This document shows, piece by piece, positions 1 through 6,441 of a stretch of 18,397 bases of DNA (position 1 is its first letter; each line of letters starts with the position of its first letter). The notes beneath the pieces were generated by a model, which saw only the letters and a list, made by a program, of their open reading frames with translations, made no database searches and was not told the origin of the DNA. A program made the translations under genes and the position numbers. The DNA is taken from contig JAGDMY010000015.1 of assembly GCA_017860765.1 (NCBI GenBank), positions 1 to 18,397 on the forward strand. The letters run 5' to 3'. The stretch is from Chloroflexota bacterium (lineage in GTDB: Bacteria > Chloroflexota > Dehalococcoidia > Dehalococcoidales > UBA3254).

Positions 1-39
1 TCCACCCTGAACTTCGGCCGGCTCTAAGATAGCGCCAGT

Positions 40-459
40 TCAACGTCTGCGTAAAACGACCCAGAATACCATTATAATTCCGATGATGATCAAGATTGCC
101 GGACCGGTAAAAATCCACCCCACTATGCTGCCGACTCCCACACCCAGAAGGATGAGGCCGATAATAACCTTTCCACCTACTGGACGGCGGTGCTCCGGCC
201 TTAAATTATAGGCAGCCTTCAATAAAAGAATCGCGCCGGTGCCGGCCAGGAAGACCGACCAGCCCTGCCACCAGGGGGCGGTCACCAGGTTGGCTAGAGT
301 CAGTAGAGCGACAATCCCTCCCCAGATAAGTATGGCGGCATACATAACAGCCCGGGCCGGGTTTCGCCGGAATTTTTCATCGGACTGTTTCTCAGACCGC
401 TTTTCGTCTTCTTTTTCCCGCTTCTCCTCTTCCTTTTCGTTGCGCCGTCTCTCGGCCAT
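40..459 (-). CDS. small membrane protein with charged N-terminal tail
   Basis: A 139-residue protein I do not recognise by family. Residues 1-35 are very rich in Lys, Arg and Glu and probably form a cytoplasmic helix or disordered tail. Four hydrophobic stretches follow, at about residues 37-59, 67-84, 98-117 and 121-136, the last ending in Arg-Arg-Arg. There is no signal peptidase site and no cysteine. The ATG start is well supported by AGGAGG six bases upstream. The next gene to the right is divergent and about 200 bp away, so this looks like a single gene whose left neighbour is outside the window. The function is unknown. A small integral membrane protein is the most that the sequence supports. 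Confidence 0.75.
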   Translation of the reverse strand: MAERRRNEKEEEKREKEDEKRSEKQSDEKFRRNPARAVMYAAILIWGGIVALLTLANLVTAPWWQGWSVFLAGTGAILLLKAAYNLRPEHRRPVGGKVIIGLILLGVGVGSIVGWIFTGPAILIIIGIIMVFWVVLRRR

Positions 460-608
460 TTGAGGCCTCCTTATGCTAGTAATCGCCGGATTGAGGCGAA
501 AAAATAGTGACGAAGTAGTTCGGTTAAAAACGTCCTGATAAATGGAATTAACTTGACAGAATTTGAGTTTAACCCCCTATGAAGCGAAAGTCAATAGTTT
601 GCCAATCG

Positions 609-637
609 TTGAAGGCTGAATGGGAATTTGTGATAAT
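609..637 (+). promoter_or_regulatory. sigma-70-type promoter for the zinc-ribbon gene
   Basis: TTGAAG at 609-614 (4 of 6 to the -35 consensus) is followed by a 17-bp spacer and GATAAT at 632-637. A TG lies one base before the hexamer, which makes an extended -10. Transcription would start near 644, about 20 bases before the ATG at 664. This is a consensus match by eye only. Confidence 0.45.
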
Positions 638-663
638 ATTATTAGCATTGGAGATTATCCGGT

Positions 664-846
664 ATGGGCGCTAAGAAGATTGTGCTGACCTGTGAATTCA
701 ACTGCCGCAGCTGCCAAAACCGCTTTGAACTGCCGGTGCCCAGGGGACCGGGGGAAGAGAAGAAGTTGAGCTGCCCCAGATGCGGGTCCAGGGATATTGC
801 GAGGATTAAATCTGGAGAATACGCTGCACCCCCGTGTGGAGGCTGA
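664..846 (+). CDS. small zinc-ribbon protein
   Basis: A 60-residue protein with two CXXC knuckles, Cys14/Cys17 and Cys37/Cys40, separated by 19 residues. The second reads CPRCGS, typical of rubredoxin-like zinc ribbons such as FmdB-type small regulators. Further cysteines at 10 and 58 are probably not ligands. The start ATG has GGAG about 10 bases upstream, which is a little far, but an extended -10 promoter sits just upstream and supports a short transcript leader. The protein would bind one zinc ion and could act in transcription, translation or redox sensing, but nothing here fixes the role. The downstream molybdoenzyme gene is on the same strand, yet 189 bp of structured DNA with its own promoter-like sequence separates them. 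Confidence 0.65.
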   Translation: MGAKKIVLTCEFNCRSCQNRFELPVPRGPGEEKKLSCPRCGSRDIARIKSGEYAAPPCGG

Positions 847-857
847 TAACGCTAAAG

Positions 858-903
858 GCAAGGCCGTGAGCCTTGCGCCAGCACAAGCCAGCCCGGCGGC
901 TTG
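858..903 (+). other. tandem hairpins between the zinc-ribbon gene and the molybdoenzyme gene
   Basis: Two adjacent stem-loops are visible. GCAAGGC (858-864) pairs with GCCTTGC (870-876) across a 5-base loop. CAAGCC (884-889) pairs with GGCTTG (898-903) across an 8-base loop. A T-rich stretch (907-918) follows, so together they may end transcription of the zinc-ribbon gene. They do not match any riboswitch consensus I know, including the molybdenum-cofactor motif. Confidence 0.4.
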
Positions 904-907
904 AGGT

Positions 908-941
908 TTGCTATTTTTGAGGGACTAACCTATCATATAGG
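908..941 (+). promoter_or_regulatory. promoter with overlapping palindrome upstream of the molybdoenzyme
   Basis: TTGCTA at 908-913 (4 of 6) lies 17 bp before TATCAT at 931-936 (5 of 6 to TATAAT). This predicts a start near 943 and a leader of about 93 bases. The inverted repeat CCTAT-CAT-ATAGG at 929-941 covers the -10 element and could be a repressor site. Called by eye only. Confidence 0.4.
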
Positions 942-1035
942 ATGAGATTGGGGCTTCTTTAAGCTCAGTGGCGTTGCACAACCATTACTGAAACAGCAAG
1001 AAAAATCTCAGCAGTGTAATCTTGAGGAGACACGT

Positions 1036-3540
1036 TTGTCCGAACAGGTTTTTATTAATTGCGGTCAAGGTGGACCGCTCCGGGTTTACGTTGAGAATAA
1101 AAAAATTGTAAGAGTTTGTCCCTTGATTCTGGACGATACTGATGCCCCCTCGTGGGAGATAAAAGCCCGGGGCGCTGAATTTAGCCCGCCCCGCAAAGTT
1201 TGCCTGCCGCCTTACTCCCTCACCGAGAAAGCGCGGGCCTATTCGGACGATAGAATCAAATATCCGATGATACGGGTGGATTTTGATCCCTCAGGTGAGA
1301 GACATCCCGAGAACCGCGGGAGGTCAGGCTACCGTCGCCTGGCCTGGAATGAAGCCCTGGATATTGTTGCCAATGAGATGAAGCGGCTGCGGTCCAAATA
1401 TGGCCCGTCAGCCATAATGTCGCGGCCTTCATCCCATCACAACTGGGGTCACTTTGGTTACCGCACCAGCGTTTGGGCCAGGTTTTTCAATGTAATAGGT
1501 TTCACTGAAATAGTAGACAATCCGGATAGCTGGGAGGGATGGCACTGGGGGTCTACCCATGCCTTCGGTTTCTTCTGGCGGTTTGGTCTACCCGAGCAAT
1601 ATGATCTGCTTGAGGATGCCCTTAAAAATACCGAGCTTGTGGTGCATTGGGGCAATGACCCGGATTCGACCCATGGCGTTTATGGAGGCCAGGAATCGGC
1701 AATATGGCGTTTATGGCTCAAGCAGCTGGGCATTAAACAGGTCCATATTGACCCTTTCTGCAATTTCACGGCGGCTATCCTGGGTGATAAATGGATTCCT
1801 CCCCGTCCGGGTACTGATGCGGCTATGGCTGAGGCCATTGCCTATGTCTGGTTAAAAGACGGCACATATGATAAAGATTATGTGGCAACCCACACGCTGG
1901 GTTTTACCGAGTTCCGGAAGCATATTATGGGAGAAGAGGACGGCCAGCCGCGAACACCGGAATGGGCTGCGAAGATATGCGGGGTCGCTGCCAGGGTGAT
2001 CACGGCCCTGGCCAGGGAATGGGCATCCAAGCGAACGATGCTGGCAGCCGGCACCAGGGGCGGGGAATCGGGCATATGCCGCCAGGCTTACAGCACCGAA
2101 TGGTCTCGCCTGATGGTCTACCTGCAGGCGATGCAGGGCCTGGGTAAGCCCGGAGTGAATATCTGGGGTACCACCATGGGAGCCCCGTTTAACCCCAGCC
2201 CGGATTTTCCAGGCTACAACTCCGGAGGCATTAATCGAATTTCTGCCAGCCAGGCAGTCAACCCGGTGAAACAGCGTATCCAGCGTCTACTGGTCCCTGA
2301 AGCTATCTTGAATCCTCCAGTACATTGGCATGGACACGGGACCTGCGGAGGTTCCCTGGAACAGCAGTTTCAAAAGTACACTTATCCTCTTCCGGACTGC
2401 TCTGAAGTGAAGATGTTCTACCGCTATGGAGGCTCTTTTATCAGCACCATGGTAAACACCAGTCAATGGCTCAGAATGTACCAGAGCCCCAAGCTGGAAT
2501 TTGTAGTTAATCAAGACTGCTGGTGGTGTAATGAGACCAGATCGGCTGACATAATTTTGCCGGCCTGTACCAACCTGGAACGCAATGACATCAGCGAATG
2601 GGCCCATCCCGGAGGGGCTTCACTCCATAGTTCGTGTGAGTGCAACCACCGGATCATCCTTTACCAGCAAAAGTGCGTTGAACCGCTTTTTGAATCCAGG
2701 TCCGATTATTGGATTTTTACCCAGCTGGCTGACAGGCTGGGAGTAAAAGAAGAATATACTGAGGGCAATAGCGAGGAAGATTGGATTGAGAAGATGTTTT
2801 ATGCCTCGGAGTTGCCGCAATATATTTCCTTCGACGAGCTCAAGAAAAAGGGTTATTATGTGGTGCCCGTGCCGGAAAATTATAAGCCGACTCCTGGCCT
2901 GCGCTGGTTTTATGAGAATCGGGTTTGCGATACGCCGGACTACCGCAATCCTAAACTGGGAACGGAGAAGGGACATGAGTTGGGCACCCTCAGCGGCAAG
3001 ATAGAATATGTCTCGGAGAGCCTGAAGAAATACACTCCGGATGACAGAGAAAGGCCACCTACCGCACGCTATATACCCAGCTGGGAAGGCTACGATTCCA
3101 AACTGGCCGGCAAATATCCCCTGCAGTTGATCTCTCCACATCCTCGAATGTCGTTCCATACCCATCATGATGTTCACTCGCGCTGGTTGAGTGAGATTCC
3201 GGCTAACCGGGTATTCAAGGATGGTTATTACTGGCACACGGTCCGCATCCATCCCCGGGATGCCGAATCCAGGGGTATCAGCGACGGTGATATTATCAAA
3301 CTTTTTAACGACCGCGCTACTGTGCTGGGCGTCGCTCAGGTCACCGAGCGTATGAGGCCCGGCGTAGTCCATTCTTACGAAGGTTCCAGCCTGTACGATC
3401 CTATAGAGCCGGGCAACCCTGCCAGTCCCGATAAAGGCGGCTGTGTAAATATGCTGACTCCGGGAAGATTGATTTCGGCCAACGTGCCGGGCATGGCCCC
3501 GAACTCCTGCCTGGTCCAGGTCGCCAAGTGGGGGGGATAA
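1036..3540 (+). CDS. transhydroxylase-type molybdopterin oxidoreductase, large (catalytic) subunit
   Basis: An 834-residue DMSO-reductase-family enzyme. From memory of the Pelobacter acidigallici pyrogallol:phloroglucinol transhydroxylase (AthL, about 875 residues), this protein lines up along its whole length. The active-site set is present: His134, Asp164 and Ser165 (in NPDSWEGWHWG; Ser is the molybdenum ligand) and Tyr394 (in FPGY). All sit at a constant offset of 10 from the known residues 144, 174, 175 and 404. As in that enzyme, the N-terminus has no CXXCXXXC motif for an iron-sulfur cluster, and there is no Tat signal. The start is TTG with AGGAG six bases upstream. Anaerobic resorcinol hydroxylase (RhL) belongs to the same group, so the substrate is probably a polyhydroxylated aromatic ring but is not determined. 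The partner iron-sulfur subunit is absent from the flanks. Confidence 0.88.
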   Translation: MSEQVFINCGQGGPLRVYVENKKIVRVCPLILDDTDAPSWEIKARGAEFSPPRKVCLPPYSLTEKARAYSDDRIKYPMIRVDFDPSGERHPENRGRSGYRRLAWNEALDIVANEMKRLRSKYGPSAIMSRPSSHHNWGHFGYRTSVWARFFNVIGFTEIVDNPDSWEGWHWGSTHAFGFFWRFGLPEQYDLLEDALKNTELVVHWGNDPDSTHGVYGGQESAIWRLWLKQLGIKQVHIDPFCNFTAAILGDKWIPPRPGTDAAMAEAIAYVWLKDGTYDKDYVATHTLGFTEFRKHIMGEEDGQPRTPEWAAKICGVAARVITALAREWASKRTMLAAGTRGGESGICRQAYSTEWSRLMVYLQAMQGLGKPGVNIWGTTMGAPFNPSPDFPGYNSGGINRISASQAVNPVKQRIQRLLVPEAILNPPVHWHGHGTCGGSLEQQFQKYTYPLPDCSEVKMFYRYGGSFISTMVNTSQWLRMYQSPKLEFVVNQDCWWCNETRSADIILPACTNLERNDISEWAHPGGASLHSSCECNHRIILYQQKCVEPLFESRSDYWIFTQLADRLGVKEEYTEGNSEEDWIEKMFYASELPQYISFDELKKKGYYVVPVPENYKPTPGLRWFYENRVCDTPDYRNPKLGTEKGHELGTLSGKIEYVSESLKKYTPDDRERPPTARYIPSWEGYDSKLAGKYPLQLISPHPRMSFHTHHDVHSRWLSEIPANRVFKDGYYWHTVRIHPRDAESRGISDGDIIKLFNDRATVLGVAQVTERMRPGVVHSYEGSSLYDPIEPGNPASPDKGGCVNMLTPGRLISANVPGMAPNSCLVQVAKWGG

Positions 3541-3545
3541 CCAAA

Positions 3546-3575
3546 GGGCTCCCGTTGGTCTGAAGCCCGCTTTTT
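3546..3575 (+). terminator. likely intrinsic terminator of the molybdoenzyme gene
   Basis: GGGCT (3546-3550) pairs with AGCCC (3564-3568) and is followed two bases later by TTTTT (3571-3575). It begins 6 bp after the TAA stop. The stem is short (5 bp) and the loop long (13 bases), so the call is moderate. Confidence 0.45.
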
Positions 3576-3934
3576 CCTTCTGAAACCAGGCTTATCCTGG
3601 AATGGAAATAAAAAAATTCTCTATATGTCAGCCAGCCCCTTTTTTAATTTTGGCACTCTTCTAACCGGCTGTATGGAACCGCAGACGGAAATCCTGCAGC
3701 AGCCTGCGGAATTCGCTTGAAACAATCTCAATGAGGCCGGTTTAGTCTTGCTCCTCGCAGATCAGGGCAGGGTACTCCCCTCAAGAAACACCGCTTTTCT
3801 AAAAGGGGACTGAGAAGGACAATTTAGGCCTGAGCCTACGAGCAGTATGATCTGCGGCGAAGGGGCCCCGAAAGAGCGGAATTTGGCAGTGATCATCTCG
3901 AAAAAAGTGAAGTTCCGCGGCCTATCGTTTTTTA

Positions 3935-3968
3935 GAACAAAAGTTCCAAACCGGGGGCTGTTTTGGAA
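3935..3968 (-). terminator. likely intrinsic terminator of the DUF5343 gene
   Basis: Read on the minus strand, TTCCAAA (3968-3962) and TTTGGAA (3950-3944) form a 7-bp stem around an 11-base C-rich loop. They are followed by the T-rich tail CTTTTGTTCT. The hairpin starts about 25 bases after the stop codon of the minus-strand gene. Confidence 0.55.
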
Positions 3969-3992
3969 TTTTCGGGGGAAACTACAGGTTAA

Positions 3993-4721
3993 CTAAGGGC
4001 CGTCACCGCTCGAAATGAAACCTCTTTTTAACAGTTCATCAAAGGCTTCAAACCATTTTATCTGAACGTCGTTAGGCCAGGTGGGGTCAAAACTGGGAAA
4101 TTTCGTCAGCAGCAATTCCTTCCAGGACATATGATGCGGAATTATTTCCGTACTTTGTGGAACTAAAATATTCTGATTTGTCCTGGTTCCATTCCGTTTT
4201 GGAACTTTTTCCGCAATCTGGGGACTCCTGGAACTTCTAGACCTTTTGGTAATAAATGGTGAAAGTGGTATGCCGGCATCGTTCGCCAGCTCGGTGAAAA
4301 ATTTGATGCATTTGCGGGATACATCGCGGTCAACCTGGTAGATATCATTAAAGACCTCTTCAAGCTGGGCATAGGTGGCTTTCTCTGACTCGAATGAATT
4401 ACTGTCCAGGAAAGAGAACGATTCATGGCTTATTTTCTTAAGGCAATCGGCTTTTGATACACCTTTGGCTGATACCAGTTCTTTAAGCTGATTGGTTGGC
4501 AAACCGTTGGCGTCTATCAAATTCAAAAAGCGCAGGGCTGACATCAATTGAGTACCGGTGCTGCCAGAAAATTTATCTCCCCAGTAGCTGCGGTCGATAC
4601 GGGATGGCAGACCTCGCTGTAATTCTTCCAGCAAAGTTAAGAAACTGCGGTATGAGACATAGGGCGGCGAGCGTTTTTTATTTCTAATGGTTACCAAAGG
4701 CTTCCTCGGTTGGACCCTCAT
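3993..4721 (-). CDS. DUF5343-type protein of unknown function
   Basis: A 242-residue soluble protein. Its N-terminal part, residues 18-80, has the pattern I associate with DUF5343: a PPYVSYRSF entry, then a LPSRIDRSYWG segment, an SGST turn and a SALRFLNLID helix, which looks like a winged-helix DNA-binding fold. The middle (about 110-155) is helical. A Ser/Arg-rich linker (about 158-185) leads to a C-terminal helical tail (195-240). No catalytic motif is visible. The ATG has no Shine-Dalgarno, but a good promoter places the transcript start only about 12 bases upstream, which fits a near-leaderless message. Both neighbouring gene groups are unrelated in function, so the context gives no role. 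The family assignment is from memory. Confidence 0.65.
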   Translation of the reverse strand: MRVQPRKPLVTIRNKKRSPPYVSYRSFLTLLEELQRGLPSRIDRSYWGDKFSGSTGTQLMSALRFLNLIDANGLPTNQLKELVSAKGVSKADCLKKISHESFSFLDSNSFESEKATYAQLEEVFNDIYQVDRDVSRKCIKFFTELANDAGIPLSPFITKRSRSSRSPQIAEKVPKRNGTRTNQNILVPQSTEIIPHHMSWKELLLTKFPSFDPTWPNDVQIKWFEAFDELLKRGFISSGDGP

Positions 4722-4739
4722 TGGGACTGCGTTCCATTT

Positions 4740-4768
4740 ATTTTATTGGAATGGAATTAACTTTTCAA
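4740..4768 (-). promoter_or_regulatory. sigma-70-type promoter of the DUF5343 gene
   Basis: On the minus strand TTGAAA (4768-4763, 5 of 6) is followed by exactly 17 bp and TAAAAT (4745-4740, 5 of 6). The predicted start near 4733 leaves about 12 bases before the ATG at 4721, too short for a normal ribosome binding site, and none is seen. Confidence 0.55.
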
Positions 4769-4861
4769 GGGGTAAATTAATAATTCTGGAAATGTCCCAA
4801 TTGAGGGTTGGAATTGTGGCTAATCGTTGTTGGAAACAAAAAGGACTAATCAGGACAATTG

Positions 4862-4891
4862 TTGACGGCTAATATCGGTAATTAATACCAT
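4862..4891 (+). promoter_or_regulatory. candidate promoter of the small-ORF/ftsA/ftsZ cluster
   Basis: TTGACG (4862-4867, 5 of 6) lies 18 bp before TACCAT (4886-4891, 4 of 6). The predicted start is about 30 bases before the GTG codon at 4929, leaving room for the ribosome binding site at 4917-4926. The -10 match is weak. Confidence 0.35.
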
Positions 4892-4916
4892 AGATACCAA
4901 CATTAAAAAAATATTT

Positions 4917-4926
4917 AAGGAGGTGA
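4917..4926 (+). promoter_or_regulatory. full-length Shine-Dalgarno that sets the start of the small ORF
   Basis: AAGGAGGTGA is complementary over ten bases to the usual anti-Shine-Dalgarno end of 16S rRNA. It overlaps the GTG at 4923, so that codon cannot be the start. The GTG at 4929, five bases after AGGAGG, is correctly placed. Confidence 0.7.
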
Positions 4927-4928
4927 CT

Positions 4929-5141
4929 GTGGGAACAGCTATTGAGTATCAGAAACTAATGACGGAGATTGTTTACATCAACATTCCTGGACCGGCAGAA
5001 CCAACTCCCGGGATGAGCGGTGGTGAACTACTCCATGGTTTTCTGGCAGAGCTTTATAAAGCTCCAGATGCCGAAACCAGAAACTTCGTGAACTCTCTGT
5101 GCCTGAAATGGAACGTTCACTACAGAGAAACTAGAGGATAG
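4929..5141 (+). CDS. small unknown protein upstream of ftsA
   Basis: A 70-residue protein starting at GTG 4929; a longer frame from GTG 4923 would begin inside the Shine-Dalgarno. I do not recognise it. The sequence is soluble, with a Pro/Gly-rich centre (PGPAEPTPGMSGG, about residues 22-34) followed by a predicted helix (GELLHGFLAELYK) and a second helix near residues 46-62. There is one cysteine. It has the strongest ribosome binding site in the window, which supports real and efficient translation. The ftsA start is 60 bp downstream on the same strand, so the gene may be the first of the division operon. Whether it takes part in division cannot be told from sequence. Confidence 0.6.
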   Translation: MGTAIEYQKLMTEIVYINIPGPAEPTPGMSGGELLHGFLAELYKAPDAETRNFVNSLCLKWNVHYRETRG

Positions 5142-5201
5142 AAACAGACATTATCAAAGGGTAACTGGTAGCTAAAAGTCTTCAATAATTAGGAGTAAAG
5201 A

Positions 5202-6401
5202 ATGAAAAGAAAAATTGCAGCTATCGATATCGGTACAACTAAAGTTTGTACCATTATGGGTACCCTGGATAGTTCCTCTGGTCTAAGGATTCTTGGAGTT
5301 GGCATTGCCCCATCGCATGGAATTGAAAAAGCCCTGGTAGCCAATGTGAGTCAGGCCAAAGAATCTATCCGCCAGTCAATTAAAAAAGCCGAAATGATGG
5401 CTGGCTACAGGTTGGATTCGGCCTACATCGGTGTCACCGGAAAGCATATCCATTCCATGAATAACAAAGGTACAATCGCTATCACCAAGGGCGACCAGTT
5501 GGTACGTCCGGATGACCTTAAGAGGGTTTTGGATGTGGCTCTTAACGTGAAGGCTCCGGCCGATCGGAAGATGCTCCACGTTATTCCCAGAGCTTATACC
5601 CTGGACGGGCATGAGGTTAAGAATCCGGTTGGTATGCATGGCTATGAACTGGATGTAGAAGCCCATGTCATTACCGCCGCTGTAGCCTCGGTCCAAAACC
5701 TGACCAAATGCATTGCCGGCGTTGGCATTGAAATCGAGGACCTTATTCTGGAACCTTTGGCCAGCGCAGAGGCCGTTCTGGCAGAAGAAGAAAAACAAGC
5801 CGGTGTCCTGATTGCAGATATCGGGGGTGGCACTACAGATATCGCAGTTATGAGAGAAGGTAGCATTTATCATACCTCTGTTCTGCCGGTGGCCGGACAT
5901 CAAATCACCCGGGATATTGCTGCCGGTCTGGGCCTCTCCTTTGAGCTGGCTGAAGAAATGAAGAAAAAATATGGCAATCTACTTCCTACCGAAGAGGAGG
6001 AAGCCGATAAAGTGGTCGGGGATAATGGACACAGCGTATCTTATCGTGACCTGTGTGAAATAATCCGCGCCCGCGTTGAAGAACTCATGCGTCTGGTAAT
6101 ATTGGAACTCCCGCGCACTGATTATGCTAGACTGATTCCGGCCGGTGTAGTAGTCACCGGAGGTTGCGCCAACCTTCCAGGCATCGTGGAGATGACACAA
6201 TCCATAACTCGTCTACCGGTAAGAATCGGTGTACCGCCAGCCCTCAACGGCGTTTCCAACGCTCTGTTGAATGATCCGGCGTATGCCACCAGTGTTGGCC
6301 TGGTTCTCTGGAAGATGAAAAACGATAATACCCAGAGATGGGTTACCAAGCCAACTGGCCTCCGTGGTCTGTTTGCTTCCTTATTCCGACTTTTCCGGTA
6401 G
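5202..6401 (+). CDS. ftsA: cell division protein FtsA
   Basis: A 399-residue actin-like ATPase that tethers FtsZ filaments to the inner face of the membrane. Visible motifs are phosphate-1 (AIDIGTTKVC, residues 7-16), the inserted 1C domain (about 84-162), phosphate-2 (ADIGGGTTDIA, 205-215) and the adenosine motif (VVVTGGCANLPG, 316-327). The end, residues 386-399 (GLRGLFASLFRLFR), is an amphipathic helix of the kind FtsA uses to bind the membrane. The length is normal for the family. The start ATG has AGGAG six bases upstream. The ftsZ start follows after a 40-bp gap, so the two are almost certainly co-transcribed. No mur, ddl or ftsQ gene is adjacent, unlike the classical division cluster, which fits a lineage without a peptidoglycan wall. 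Confidence 0.95.
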   Translation: MKRKIAAIDIGTTKVCTIMGTLDSSSGLRILGVGIAPSHGIEKALVANVSQAKESIRQSIKKAEMMAGYRLDSAYIGVTGKHIHSMNNKGTIAITKGDQLVRPDDLKRVLDVALNVKAPADRKMLHVIPRAYTLDGHEVKNPVGMHGYELDVEAHVITAAVASVQNLTKCIAGVGIEIEDLILEPLASAEAVLAEEEKQAGVLIADIGGGTTDIAVMREGSIYHTSVLPVAGHQITRDIAAGLGLSFELAEEMKKKYGNLLPTEEEEADKVVGDNGHSVSYRDLCEIIRARVEELMRLVILELPRTDYARLIPAGVVVTGGCANLPGIVEMTQSITRLPVRIGVPPALNGVSNALLNDPAYATSVGLVLWKMKNDNTQRWVTKPTGLRGLFASLFRLFR

Positions 6402-6441
6402 TTTGATTAAAGCTTAAAGATTGAGAGAAGGAGAGATAGAT

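Larger units (their letters stand above)
3541..3992. other. noncoding gap between convergent genes
   Basis: This 452-bp stretch between the molybdoenzyme and the DUF5343 gene holds no convincing gene on either strand. It has a terminator-like hairpin at each end, each serving the adjacent gene, and a small perfect hairpin at 3586-3600 (CCAGG, 5-base loop, CCTGG). In the middle, about 3620-3900, I see no conserved element, tRNA or gene remnant. Confidence 0.6.

Noticed and set aside
541..554. 14-base repeat AATGGAATTAACTT shared with 4750-4763
   Set aside because: About one such match is expected by chance in a window this size, and the two contexts are otherwise unrelated.
2620..3372. Long minus-strand open frame of 250 codons
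   Set aside because: It is antisense to the well-supported molybdoenzyme and has no domain character or start signal; it is a shadow of codon usage.
3600..3940. Possible tRNA, small RNA or gene remnant in the long noncoding gap
   Set aside because: No cloverleaf, T-loop motif, promoter or conserved protein fragment could be found by eye.
4687..4872. Plus-strand open frame of 61 codons starting inside the DUF5343 gene
   Set aside because: It overlaps the start of the minus-strand gene and its promoter, has no ribosome binding site and no recognisable sequence.
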